Shown: piece after piece, positions 28,372 to 37,118 of the stretch
Position numbering within the stretch: position 1 is the first letter of the stretch
How the letters are laid out: every line of letters starts with the position of its first letter
Assembly (NCBI GenBank): GCA_028870665.1
Contig: JAGWPB010000008.1
Span: forward strand, 1-62,965
Reading direction: 5' to 3'
Origin: Lysobacteraceae bacterium
Lineage (GTDB): Bacteria; Pseudomonadota; Gammaproteobacteria; Xanthomonadales; Rhodanobacteraceae
Length of the DNA: 62,965 bases
Notes under the pieces: generated by a model
The model's database searches: none
What the model was told of the DNA's origin: nothing
What the model saw: only the letters and a program-made list of their open reading frames with translations
Made by a program: the position numbers and the translations under genes

Positions 28372-29324
28372 GTCCGCTCGCGCACGCGCTCTCCGCGCTG
28401 CTGCAGCCGCTGCTGCTGCTGACGGTCGCGCCGCTGCTGGTGGCGTGGATCCGCCGCGTCAAGGCGCGCCTGCAGAACCGTCGCGGCGCGTCGCTGCTGC
28501 AGCCGTATCGCGATCTGCGCAAGCTGTTCGCCAAGGAGGCGGTGGTGGCGCGCACGGCATCGCCGCTGTTTCGCGTCGCGCCGTATCTGGTGTTCGCCGC
28601 GACGCTGGTGGCCGCCGGCGCGCTGCCGCTGCTGTCGCTGCGCCTGCCCAGCGCGGCGGTAGCCGATGCGATCGCGGTGATCGGCCTGCTGGGGCTCGCG
28701 CGTTTCCTGCTGGTGCTGGCCGGCCTCGATGCCGGCACCCCGTTCGGGGGCATGGGCTCCTCGCGCGAGATGCTGGTGAGCACCTTTGCCGAGCCGGCGC
28801 TGCTGCTGGTGGTGTTCACCCTGGCGATGACCGCGCACAGCACCAATCTCGCCAGCATGGCGCAGACGACGCTGCATGCCGGCCTCGTCCTGCGACCCTC
28901 GTATTTGTTCGCGCTGGCGGCGTTGCTGCTGGTGGCGATCGCCGAATGCGGACGCATTCCGGTGGACAACCCCGCCACCCATCTCGAGCTGACCATGATC
29001 CACGAGGGCATGCTGCTCGAGTACAGCGGTCGCCACCTGGCGCTGATGGAGTGGGCGGCGCAGCTGAAGCTGGCGCTGTTCGCGGTGCTGATCGTGGATC
29101 TGTTCCTGCCCTGGGGCATCGCCGCCGGCTTCGCGCCGGGTGCGCTGGCCCGGGCGGCGCTGGCGCTGGCGCTGAAGCTGGGCGCGCTGGGCGCGCTGCT
29201 GGCGGTGGCCGAGACGGCGCTGGCCAAGATGCGCCTGTTCCGCGTGCCGGGCTTTCTCAATCTGGCTTTCATGCTGGCCCTGCTCGGCCTGCTCAGCCAC
29301 GTCATCCTGGAGGCCGCGACGTGA
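28356..29324 (+). CDS. hyfC: Ehr/Hyf complex membrane anchor subunit (HyfC/NuoH-like)
   Basis: 322 aa with about eight membrane helices. The NuoH-type quinone-chamber loops are seen as GASLLQPYRDLRKLFAKE after the first helix and NPATHLELTMIHEGMLLEYSGRHLALMEW with conserved acids. It connects the soluble redox arm to the antiporter subunits. GTG start, overlapping the hyfB end by 16 bp. The same fold serves complex I and group 4 hydrogenases. Confidence 0.92.
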   Translation: MDHFLSPLAHALSALLQPLLLLTVAPLLVAWIRRVKARLQNRRGASLLQPYRDLRKLFAKEAVVARTASPLFRVAPYLVFAATLVAAGALPLLSLRLPSAAVADAIAVIGLLGLARFLLVLAGLDAGTPFGGMGSSREMLVSTFAEPALLLVVFTLAMTAHSTNLASMAQTTLHAGLVLRPSYLFALAALLLVAIAECGRIPVDNPATHLELTMIHEGMLLEYSGRHLALMEWAAQLKLALFAVLIVDLFLPWGIAAGFAPGALARAALALALKLGALGALLAVAETALAKMRLFRVPGFLNLAFMLALLGLLSHVILEAAT

Positions 29325-30025
29325 ATCCCGCCGCGCTGCCGCTGCTCGACCAGGCGCTGCTGGTGCTGGCCGCGATGGCGTTGTTCACCGCCTTCGCGCT
29401 GCTGGCGCAGACGCGGCTGACCGCGGCGATCCACACCTTCGCCTGGCAGGGCGCGCTGGTGGCGGCGGTGGCGGCGTTGACCGGACGCGCCAGCGGGGAT
29501 GCGCATCTGTATGTGTCGGCGCTGATCACGCTGGCGCTGAAGGTGGCGCTGATTCCGTGGATGCTGCACCGGTTGGTGCGGCGGCTGGCGCTGGAGCGGC
29601 AGGCCGACCCGCTGGAGCATCCCGCGCTGACCCTGCTGGCCGGCGCCGGCATCGTGGTGTTCAGCGACTGGGTCGCCGAGCCGGTGGCGCACTTCGATGC
29701 CAGCGCGACGCGCAACGTCATCGCCATCAGCCTGGCGATCGTGCTGCTCGGCATGCTGATGATGGTGGTACGACGGCAGGCAGTGGCGCAGGTACTGGGC
29801 TTCATGGCGATGGAGAACGGCCTGTTCCTGGCCGCGGTCGCCAGCACCCACGGCATGCCGCTGGTGGTCGAGCTGGGCGTCGCCTTCGACGTGCTGGTGG
29901 CGATGGTGCTGTTCGGCGTGTTCTTCCTGCAGATCAAGAACAGCATCGATTCCCTGGACATCGACCGCCTCAGCCAGCTCGCCGAACCGGTCGAGGATGA
30001 CGACGTGCGCGGAGACGCGCCGTGA
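29321..30025 (+). CDS. hyfE: Ehr/Hyf complex membrane subunit (HyfE-like)
   Basis: 234 aa membrane protein. The first half is three to four helices; the second half (VVRRQAVAQVLGFMAMENGLFLAAV) is a NuoK/MrpC-like segment with a buried Glu in MENGLF, typical of HyfE. An acidic cytoplasmic C-terminus follows. GTG start with 4-bp GTGA overlap with the hyfC stop, and a GTGA overlap with hyfF at its own end. Confidence 0.9.
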   Translation: MNPAALPLLDQALLVLAAMALFTAFALLAQTRLTAAIHTFAWQGALVAAVAALTGRASGDAHLYVSALITLALKVALIPWMLHRLVRRLALERQADPLEHPALTLLAGAGIVVFSDWVAEPVAHFDASATRNVIAISLAIVLLGMLMMVVRRQAVAQVLGFMAMENGLFLAAVASTHGMPLVVELGVAFDVLVAMVLFGVFFLQIKNSIDSLDIDRLSQLAEPVEDDDVRGDAP

Positions 30026-31497
30026 TCGCGCTGCTGCTGACGGTGTTCACGCCGCTGGCCGGGATGCTGCTGCTCGGCGCCCTGCGCAGCGCGCGTGTCG
30101 CCGGCTGGCTGAATCTGGCGCTTTGCGCGCTGAGCCTCGCCGGCGCGCTGTGGCTGGCCGCCGACGTGCTGGCGCACGGTGCCGTCGCCGGCGCCAGCTT
30201 CCGCGTCGATGCGCTGAGCGTCTATCTGGTCGTGCTGACGGCGCTGGTCGGTCTGACCACGGCGATCTTCTCGCGTCCCTACATGCGCTACGTGCACGAG
30301 GAAAGGCGTGTCACCCGCGGCGGCTTGCGCCTGTACCACAGCATGTACCAGGGCTTCCTGTTCACCATGCTGCTGGCGCTGACCACCGACAATCTCGGCA
30401 TCCTCTGGGTGGCGGTGGAAGGCGCCACGCTGGCGACCGTGCTGCTGGTGTCGCTGTACCGCACGCCGGCGGCGATCGAGGCGGCGTGGAAGTACTTCAT
30501 CCTCTGCGGCGTCGGCATCGCGCAGGCGCTGTTCGGTACCGTGACCCTGTATTTTGCGGCCCAGCACGCGCTGGCGGATCCCGCCGCCAACGGCCTGAGC
30601 TGGAGCGCGCTGTATGCGGTCGCGCCGCAGCTGGAGCCGCGGGTGATGAGCGTCGCCTTCGTGTTCCTGCTGGTCGGCTACGGCACCAAGGTCGGCCTGG
30701 TGCCGCTGCACAGCTGGCTGCCGGATGCGCATTCGGAGGGCCCGACGCCGATGTCGGCGGTGCTCTCGGGCCTGCTGCTCAACGTCGCCCTGTACGCGGT
30801 GGTGCGCATGAAGATGCTGACCGACGCCGCGCTCGCCGGCAGCGCCACGCCCGATCTTGCCGGGCATCTGCTGATGGGCTTCGGCCTGGTCAGCTTCCTG
30901 GTGGCGGCGATCTCGCTGCAGCGCCGGCGCGACATCAAGCGGCTCTTCAGCTATTCGTCGATCGAGCACATGGGCCTGATGACGTTCGGTTTCGGCGTCG
31001 GCGGCCCGCTGGCCACCTTCGCCGCGCTGCTGCACATGCTGGTGCACGCGCTGACCAAGTCGGCGATCTTCATCACCGTCGGTCATGCCACCCACATCAG
31101 CCGCACCCAGCGCATCGACCGCATCCGCGGCCTGATCCGCACCCAGCCCGCGGTCGGCTGGGGCCTGCTGATCGGTGTCGCCGCGATCGCCGGCTTTCCG
31201 CCGTTCGGCATCTTCACCAGCGAGTTTCTGCTGCTGTCGGCGACCATGCATGCGTGGCCGTGGCTGACGATCCCGCTGATGATCGGCCTGGTGGTGGCCT
31301 TCGCCGGATTGTTCCGGTCGGTGCAGCCGATGGTGTTCGGCGCGGCGCCGCCGGGGCAGTATCCGGTGCGCGCCAACATGCTGCCGGTGATCATGCAGCT
31401 GGCGCTGGTGCTGCTGCTCGGCATCGCGCTGCCGGGGCTGCTGGCGCACTGGCTCGACCAGGCCACGCAACTGATCACCGGGAGGCATCTGCTGTGA
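30022..31497 (+). CDS. hyfF: Ehr/Hyf complex antiporter-like membrane subunit (HyfF-like)
   Basis: 491 aa, second NuoL/M/N-type subunit. Conserved blocks: VEGATLATVLLVSLY, KYFILCGVGIAQALFG, GTKVGLVPLHSWLPDAHSEGPTPMSAVLSGLLLNVALY (channel Lys and Glu region) and LLHMLVHALTKSAIFI. With HyfB it gives the complex two putative ion channels. GTG start, coupled to hyfE; its stop overlaps the hyfG start. There is no third antiporter-like subunit (HyfD) in the cluster. Confidence 0.92.
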   Translation: MIALLLTVFTPLAGMLLLGALRSARVAGWLNLALCALSLAGALWLAADVLAHGAVAGASFRVDALSVYLVVLTALVGLTTAIFSRPYMRYVHEERRVTRGGLRLYHSMYQGFLFTMLLALTTDNLGILWVAVEGATLATVLLVSLYRTPAAIEAAWKYFILCGVGIAQALFGTVTLYFAAQHALADPAANGLSWSALYAVAPQLEPRVMSVAFVFLLVGYGTKVGLVPLHSWLPDAHSEGPTPMSAVLSGLLLNVALYAVVRMKMLTDAALAGSATPDLAGHLLMGFGLVSFLVAAISLQRRRDIKRLFSYSSIEHMGLMTFGFGVGGPLATFAALLHMLVHALTKSAIFITVGHATHISRTQRIDRIRGLIRTQPAVGWGLLIGVAAIAGFPPFGIFTSEFLLLSATMHAWPWLTIPLMIGLVVAFAGLFRSVQPMVFGAAPPGQYPVRANMLPVIMQLALVLLLGIALPGLLAHWLDQATQLITGRHLL

Positions 31498-33074
31498 TGG
31501 CCCAGGCTTTCGCCGAGCGCCTGCGTGCGGCCCTGCCGGGCGTGGCGCTGTCGCCGCGCACCGAGTCCGGGCTGATGCCGGCGATGGTGCTCGCGGTGAG
31601 CGCCGCCGACTGGGCCGCGCTGGGCACGGCCGCGCACGCTCTCGGCGCGCGCTGGGCGGCGTGCTGGGTCGATCCCGAGCCGGACCATTGGCGTGCCTGG
31701 GTCCTGTACGAACAGGGCGGCGCCTACGTGCTGGCGCAGACGCTGCTCGATCCGCGGGCGCCGCGGCTGCCCAGCCTCGCCGCGGTCTACGCCGCCGCCG
31801 ATCGCCCGGAACGCGCGATCCGCGACCTGCTCGGCGTCGACTTCGAGGGTCATCCCGATGCGCGGCGCTGGCTGCGCCATCAGGCCTGGCGTGCGCAGGA
31901 GCATCCGCTGCGGCCGGAACAACCGCTGGCCGGTGCGCCGCCGGCCCGCGCGCCCGCCGACACCGGATACCCGTTCCGCCGGATCGCCGGCGACGCCGTG
32001 CACGAGGTCGCCGTCGGGCCGATTCACGCCGGCACCATCGAGCCGGGGCACTTCCGCTTCGCCGCCGTCGGCGAGCAGGCGCTGACGCTGGAGACGCGGC
32101 TGGGCTACACCCATCGCGGCGTCGAGAAACTCGCCGTCGGTCGCGACGCCGAGGGCCTGCTGCGGCTGGCCGCGCGGGTGGCCGGCGATTCGACCGTGGC
32201 GCACGCCTGGGCCGCCTGCATGGCGATGGAGCGCGCCGCCGGCTGCGCGGTACCGGCGCGCGCGCTGGCGCTGCGCGCCCTGCTGGCCGAGCGCGAGCGG
32301 GTGGCCAATCACCTGGGCGACGTCGGCGGCATCGCCAACGACGTCGGCTTCAGCTTCGCCCAGATGCAGTTCGGCGCACTGCGCGAGCGCTGGCAGCGGC
32401 GCAGCGCGGTGCTGTTCGGTCATCGCCTGCTGATGGATGCACTGTGCGCAGGCGGCGTGCGTACCGATCTCGACCTCGCAGGCACGCAGGCGCTGCTGCA
32501 GGATCACGCCCGGTTGCGCGCCGAGCTGGCGCCGCTGGTCGACATCCTGCTCGACCACCCTTCGCTCGAGGATCGCCTGGTCGGCGCCGGCGTGCTGGGC
32601 ACGGCCGATGCGCGGGCGCTGGGTTGCCTGGGCTATCTCGGGCGCGCGTCGGGACTGGCCTTCGACCTGCGTCGCGACGCGCCGTATCCGCCCTATGACC
32701 GCTTGCCGGTGCGCGTGCCGCTCTACGACAGCGGCGACGTGGCGGCGCGGATGCGCGTGCGGCTGGACGAGATCGACGTCGCGCTGGAGCTGATGGACAC
32801 GCTGCTGGCGGCGCTGCCGCCGGGCCCGGTGTCCACGCACTGGGAGGCGCCGCCGGCCGGCGCGCGCGGTCTCGGTCTGGTCGAGGGCTGGCGCGGCGAG
32901 ACCCTGGCGTTCGTGCGCTTCGGCGCCGACGGCCGCGTTGCACGCTACGCGCCGCGCGACCCCGGCGTGTTCGCCTGGCCGGCGCTGGAGCGCCTGCTGC
33001 CGGGCAACATCATTCCCGACTTCCCGGTCTGCAACAAATCCGTCAACGGCTCCTACGCCGGCGGCGATCTCTGA
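31497..33074 (+). CDS. hyfG: Hydrogenase-like large subunit lacking Ni-Fe ligands (HyfG/NuoCD-like)
   Basis: 525 aa: a NuoC-like domain (about 1-150, FEGHPDARRWLRHQAW near its end) fused to a NuoD/HycE-like domain (VGPIHAGTIEPGHFRF, TRLGYTHRGVEKL). In true group 4 hydrogenases an N-terminal CxxC and a C-terminal CxxC bind Ni-Fe. Here the first site reads RVAGDSTVAHAWA (about 227-239) and the C-terminus reads NKSVNGSYAGGDL; both pairs are gone, as in complex I NuoD and in Ehr complexes. No hydrogenase maturation protease site or hyp genes are present. A GGAGG at 31481 supports ATG 31497, though GTG 31494 is possible. It cannot be a H2 enzyme on this evidence; substrate unknown. Confidence 0.9.
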   Translation: MAQAFAERLRAALPGVALSPRTESGLMPAMVLAVSAADWAALGTAAHALGARWAACWVDPEPDHWRAWVLYEQGGAYVLAQTLLDPRAPRLPSLAAVYAAADRPERAIRDLLGVDFEGHPDARRWLRHQAWRAQEHPLRPEQPLAGAPPARAPADTGYPFRRIAGDAVHEVAVGPIHAGTIEPGHFRFAAVGEQALTLETRLGYTHRGVEKLAVGRDAEGLLRLAARVAGDSTVAHAWAACMAMERAAGCAVPARALALRALLAERERVANHLGDVGGIANDVGFSFAQMQFGALRERWQRRSAVLFGHRLLMDALCAGGVRTDLDLAGTQALLQDHARLRAELAPLVDILLDHPSLEDRLVGAGVLGTADARALGCLGYLGRASGLAFDLRRDAPYPPYDRLPVRVPLYDSGDVAARMRVRLDEIDVALELMDTLLAALPPGPVSTHWEAPPAGARGLGLVEGWRGETLAFVRFGADGRVARYAPRDPGVFAWPALERLLPGNIIPDFPVCNKSVNGSYAGGDL

Positions 33075-33081
33075 GGCGGCC

Positions 33082-33594
33082 ATGCTGCGCATCCTGCATC
33101 GCGTGATCACCACCGGCACCCTGACCGAGCCGCTCGACACGTCGGCCTCGCTCGAGTCGCTGGGGATCGAGGTACGGCGCACGCTGGGTGCGCGCTACGC
33201 CGGCAGCTTCGCCATCCGCCACGTCGATGCCGGCTCCTGCAACGGCTGCGAACTGGAGATCCACGCGCTCGGCAACCCCTATCACGACCTTGAGCGCTTC
33301 GGCGTGCGTTTCGTCGCCTCGCCGCGCCATGCCGACGCGCTGCTGGTCACCGGCGTGGTCAGCCGGCACATGCAGGAGGCCTTGCTGCGCGCGCACGCGG
33401 CGATGGCCAAACCCGGCCTGGTGATCGCCGCCGGCGCCTGCGCCTGCGATGGCGGCGAGTTCGGCGCGAACTATGCCAGCCTCGGCGCGGTGGCGAACGT
33501 GCTGCCGGTGGACGTGCGCATTCCCGGCTGCCCGCCGCCGCCCGCGCTGCTGTTGCGCGGACTGCTGGCGGCGCTGGGCCGCGCGACGCCCTGA
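33082..33594 (+). CDS. hyfI: Ehr/Hyf complex small subunit (HyfI/NuoB-like)
   Basis: 170 aa. Ligands for one proximal [4Fe-4S] cluster are kept: Cys53-x2-Cys56 (GSCNGCELE), Cys120 (GACACDGG) and Cys150 (IPGCPPPP). It uses the hydrogenase-type CxxC, not the adjacent-Cys pair of NuoB. It docks between HyfG and HyfC. No NuoI/HyfH-type subunit with two [4Fe-4S] clusters follows, so the electron path beyond this cluster is undefined. The gene ends the operon and its stop is only 4 bp from the convergent S10 peptidase stop. Confidence 0.92.
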   Translation: MLRILHRVITTGTLTEPLDTSASLESLGIEVRRTLGARYAGSFAIRHVDAGSCNGCELEIHALGNPYHDLERFGVRFVASPRHADALLVTGVVSRHMQEALLRAHAAMAKPGLVIAAGACACDGGEFGANYASLGAVANVLPVDVRIPGCPPPPALLLRGLLAALGRATP

Positions 33595-33598
33595 GCGG

Positions 33599-35188
33599 CT
33601 ACTTCGCGGTGGCCGGCTCGCGGTCGCTGGCGCGAATGAAGGACGCGATGTTGGCGTGCAGCGTGGCGAGGTCCGCGGGCCGCACGTAGATCATGTGCCC
33701 GGTGTGATAGAACCGGTATTCGATGTTCTTCTGCAGCCGGGCCTGCATCGGCAGCTGCCGCATCTGGTACACCGCCGCGTAGTACGGGGTGGCCAGATCG
33801 TAGTAGCCGGCGTTGACCATCACCTTCAGATCGGGGTTGTAGCTCATCGCCGCGGCCAGGTCGGGCAGCACGTTGGTGCCGACGAACGCGACCGCGGTCG
33901 TCTGGCCCGGCAGGACGTGGCTGAAGACCCAGTCGTTGCCCACGCTGCCGGCGACCGTCTTGTAGTTGTGGTCGCCGCCGAACTTCAGCGTCTTGCGCAC
34001 GTAGTCGTTGAACGCCGCGGTGTAGGCGGAGCTGATCGCCGCGCTCTGCGGGTCGTAGGCCGCCGTCTCCGCCAGCGGGTCCATGGTCGGGCCGGAGAAG
34101 CGCGCATCCAGGCGCCCGCCGGTCTCGCCGCGCGGCAGCAGCAGGGTCTGCTCGAACTCGGGGCCGGTGACGCGCAGGTCGGCCCTGAGCAGGTAGCTCT
34201 CGGGCAGGCCGGTGTACTGCGCCATCTGCCGGGCGATGGCCTGCTCCTGCGCCGGCGCCAGTGCGCTGCCCTCATTGAGCGCCTGCAGGTACGGTCCCAT
34301 CGCCCAGGTCTGCACCTGGTCCAGCCACGGGTGCAGGGTGGCCGGCGGATGGGCCAGCGCCTTGTGGTACCAGGCAGTGGCGGCATAGGTGGGCAGACCC
34401 AGCGCGTAGGTGAGGTTGACGCCGGGATTGAGATTGGGCGTGTCGATCGCGGTGTCGAAGTTGAGAATGGTCGACAGCAGCACGACGCCGTTGAGATCGA
34501 TGTTGTCCTGCTGCTCGAGGATGTTGGCCAGCACCGCCGAGCGCGTGGTGCCGTAACTTTCGCCGATCAGGTACTTGGGCGAATTCCAGCGCCCGTAGCG
34601 GGACAGGAACGTGCTGATGAACTGGGCAAAGGCCTGGCCGTCGGGATCGACGCCGTAGAACATCTTCGGCGTGCCGACGCCGCCCTGCTGCTTGTCGAGG
34701 ATGCGGCTGAAGCCGGTGCCCACGGCGTCGACGAACACCAGGTCGCTGGCGTCGAGCAGGCTGTCGGCGTTGCTGACCAGCGCATACGGCGCCGGCGGCG
34801 TGTGGCGGTGGCTGTCGGTGACCACGCGGACCGGACCGAAGCCGCCCATGTGCAGCCAGACCGAGGACGAGCCCGGGCCGCCGTTGTAGAGGAAGGCGAT
34901 CGGGCGCCGCGCCGGATCCGCGTCGCGCTTGAAGTAGGCGACATAGAACATCTCGCCGGTGGGCCTGCCCTGCTTGTCATGCAGGATCAGCGTGCCGGCG
35001 TCGGCGGTATAGGCGATGTGCCGGCCGTCGATCGTCACGCCGCCCGCGGTCGTCGCGGTGTGCGCGGTGCTCCAGTAATGCCCGGACGGGGCCGCGGTAG
35101 CCGGCTTCGCGCCGGAGGACGGGGCGGCGACGGCGGCCAGCGGCAGCAGCGCGGCGACCAGGGCGGGCGACAGCAGACGGATGCGCAT
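33599..35188 (-). CDS. Peptidase S10 (serine carboxypeptidase-like) family, secreted
   Basis: 529 aa with a signal peptide (about 1-22, AAVAAP). Oxyanion-hole segment LYNGGPGSSSVWLHMGGFGP and nucleophile Ser211 in LIGESYGTTRS; the Asp is in NAGYYDLATPYYA and the His in HTGHMIY near the C-terminus. The family is common in Xanthomonadales and probably trims C-terminal residues from peptides in the periplasm or outside the cell. Convergent with the hyf operon; solitary otherwise. Confidence 0.92.
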   Translation of the reverse strand: MRIRLLSPALVAALLPLAAVAAPSSGAKPATAAPSGHYWSTAHTATTAGGVTIDGRHIAYTADAGTLILHDKQGRPTGEMFYVAYFKRDADPARRPIAFLYNGGPGSSSVWLHMGGFGPVRVVTDSHRHTPPAPYALVSNADSLLDASDLVFVDAVGTGFSRILDKQQGGVGTPKMFYGVDPDGQAFAQFISTFLSRYGRWNSPKYLIGESYGTTRSAVLANILEQQDNIDLNGVVLLSTILNFDTAIDTPNLNPGVNLTYALGLPTYAATAWYHKALAHPPATLHPWLDQVQTWAMGPYLQALNEGSALAPAQEQAIARQMAQYTGLPESYLLRADLRVTGPEFEQTLLLPRGETGGRLDARFSGPTMDPLAETAAYDPQSAAISSAYTAAFNDYVRKTLKFGGDHNYKTVAGSVGNDWVFSHVLPGQTTAVAFVGTNVLPDLAAAMSYNPDLKVMVNAGYYDLATPYYAAVYQMRQLPMQARLQKNIEYRFYHTGHMIYVRPADLATLHANIASFIRASDREPATAK

Positions 35189-35278
35189 GGGGCGACTCGG
35201 CGTGCGGGATGGATCAGAGATCGCGTCGGCGCCGCGAAGTTCCGCGATCCGCGCCGCGGAGGCGTCGCGCGGGCGCGG

Positions 35279-35716
35279 CTACTCGCCCTGGGTGATGTCG
35301 GGCAGCCCGGACTCCAGCCACCATTTCCGCGCCTTGGCGTCGTAGCGCCAGGTCTGGCGGTCGATGATGCCGCGCTCGACCTGGGTGTTGCGGTTGATCA
35401 GGCCGATCGCGACGATCTGGCGGAATTCACCCGGCGGCGACGGCAGCACGCCCTGGGTGTCGTAGGTGCTGACGCGCACCTGCGCGTAGCGGGCCATGTC
35501 GAAGCGGGTCATCGGGTGCCGGGCCAGCACCTTGGGATCGACGAAGGCCAGCGCCGACTCGAAATCGCCCCAGCGCAGGGTGGCGCCGTAGGCGCTGACG
35601 GTCGATTCCAGCTGGCTGGCCTGGCGATCGCTCGCGCAGCCGCCGAGCAGCAGCACGGCGCCGAGCAGGCCGAGCGCGACGGCACGACGTTGCCGCCGCG
35701 GCTCGCGGCGGATCAT
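35279..35716 (-). CDS. Small lipoprotein, function unknown
   Basis: 145 aa. Type II signal peptide with lipobox LLGGC (Cys27). Mature part has ATLRWGDFESALAFVDP, TRFDMARYAQVRVSTYD, QIVAIGLINRNTQVERGIIDRQTWRYD and a Trp-rich end WWLESGLP: a short alpha/beta domain seen in uncharacterised Xanthomonadales lipoproteins (NTF2-like appearance). Four-base ATGA overlap with the thioesterase gene upstream, hence probably one transcript. Confidence 0.82.
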   Translation of the reverse strand: MIRREPRRQRRAVALGLLGAVLLLGGCASDRQASQLESTVSAYGATLRWGDFESALAFVDPKVLARHPMTRFDMARYAQVRVSTYDTQGVLPSPPGEFRQIVAIGLINRNTQVERGIIDRQTWRYDAKARKWWLESGLPDITQGE

Positions 35717-36210
35717 GCGGCGGAAGCCGACGCGGCATCCGCGGCGACGCGGCGCTTGGCGACGAAGCGCGCGCTCATGCTGCAGGCGGCGGTGCCGGCC
35801 CCGTCGTGCACCTCGATGACCGTCGCCAGCCGGCCGCGGCCGCGCGCGGCCAGCTGGGCGAAAAACGTCTGCCAGTCCTCGCCGTCGCCCAGTCGCGCCG
35901 CGGCGCGCAGGTCGCCCCGGACCGGCGCCTGATAGCGCAGGGTGGAATCCTGGACGTAGACGTCGCAATCCTCGCCCTGCGCCTGCAGCGCGAGCTCGAT
36001 CAGGCCCCAGCCGGCCAGCGTCATCAGCGAGGCCAGGCTGCCGCCGAAGGCGCAGCCCTTGTCGTTGACATTCGGCGCCAGCGGTGCGGCCAGTACCAGC
36101 GACTGCTGCGGCGTGTGGGCGTCCACCCGCACCTGCATGGTGGCGGCGAGCGGGATGTGGTTGTGCAGGTACTGCTGCAGGCGGGTGGTCGGACTGGCGA
36201 AGGTGGGCAT
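35713..36210 (-). CDS. Hotdog-fold thioesterase domain protein (YiiD C-terminal type)
   Basis: 165 aa. The hotdog region with LAAPLAPNVNDKGCAFGGSLASLMTLAGWGLIEL is the YiiD_C (putative acyl-CoA thioesterase) signature. In E. coli this domain is fused to a GNAT acetyltransferase; here it stands alone. Likely hydrolyses a small acyl-CoA. Divergent from hemD by 73 bp and coupled to the lipoprotein downstream. Confidence 0.87.
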   Translation of the reverse strand: MPTFASPTTRLQQYLHNHIPLAATMQVRVDAHTPQQSLVLAAPLAPNVNDKGCAFGGSLASLMTLAGWGLIELALQAQGEDCDVYVQDSTLRYQAPVRGDLRAAARLGDGEDWQTFFAQLAARGRGRLATVIEVHDGAGTAACSMSARFVAKRRVAADAASASAA

Positions 36211-36283
36211 GGCCGCGAGTCTGCACGGCTGTCGTGGCGATCACAAGTTCGGCGCCGCCGGGCCGGACGGTTAGCATGCGCCG

Positions 36284-37060
36284 ATGAGCGCTGCCGTCCA
36301 GCGCCCGCTCGCGGGCGCCCATGTCGTGATCACCCGCCCCGCGGGTGACGGCGCCGCGCTGGCGCGCCGGGTCCGCGGACTCGGTGGCGTGCCGCTGCGG
36401 CTGCCGGGCAGCAGCCTGCGCGCCGTCGCGGATGTCGCGTCGGCGCGCGCGGCGCTGGCCGCGGCGCTGCGTGGCGCTGCGCTGGTGTTCGTCAGCCCGG
36501 CCGCGGTGCGTTTCGCGGCGCGATTGGCACCGCTGCGGCCGGCGCCGGCGACGCGCGTGCTGGCGGTCGGTCAGGCCACCGCGCGTGCCTTGCTGCGCCA
36601 CGGCGTCCCGGATGCCGGCGTGCCGCGGCGCCAGGACAGCGAAGGCCTGCTGGGGCTGGCGCCGCTGGATGCGCCGCGCGGTCGCATGATCGCCGTCGTC
36701 GGCGCCGCCGGCGGTCGCGGCCTGCTGCAGCGGCAGCTGCGCGCGCGGGGCGCCACGCTGCGCGAGGTCACGGTGTATCGACGCCTGCCGGCGCGGCTCG
36801 ATACGCGCCACCTGGCCCCGCTCGCCGCCGCGCGCGATCCGCTGTACCTGCTGCTGTCGAGCAGCGAGGCGCTGAATCATCTGCGCGCCGCACTGCCCGC
36901 GCCGGCGTGGGCGCGCCTGCGGCGCGCCACCGCGATTGTCAGCAGCGAGCGCCTGGCGGCGGCGGCGCGTGCGGCCGGCTTGCTGCGCGTGCACGTGGCG
37001 GCCTCCGCGCTGGCGCCCGATCTGCTGTCCGCCGTCATCGCCGCGCATGCGCGGCAATGA
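36284..37060 (+). CDS. hemD: Uroporphyrinogen-III synthase
   Basis: 258 aa, the family length. It cyclises hydroxymethylbilane with D-ring inversion to uroporphyrinogen III for heme. The sequence is poorly conserved as usual; recognisable parts are VVITRPAGDGAALARRVRGLGG, LVFVSPAAVRFAARL and the C-terminal SSEALNHL region. Followed by hemX and hemY, the standard HemCDXY order (hemC is not in the window). Confidence 0.9.
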   Translation: MSAAVQRPLAGAHVVITRPAGDGAALARRVRGLGGVPLRLPGSSLRAVADVASARAALAAALRGAALVFVSPAAVRFAARLAPLRPAPATRVLAVGQATARALLRHGVPDAGVPRRQDSEGLLGLAPLDAPRGRMIAVVGAAGGRGLLQRQLRARGATLREVTVYRRLPARLDTRHLAPLAAARDPLYLLLSSSEALNHLRAALPAPAWARLRRATAIVSSERLAAAARAAGLLRVHVAASALAPDLLSAVIAAHARQ

Positions 37061-37118
37061 GCCGCGACCGGGCCTGTTGCACGTGGCTATTTGCCGGGAG
37101 GGACACTAGCATTCACGC

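Noticed and set aside
31497-33074. HyfG as a working [NiFe] hydrogenase large subunit
   Set aside because: Neither Ni-binding Cys pair is present and no maturation genes are in view, so hydrogenase activity is not claimed.
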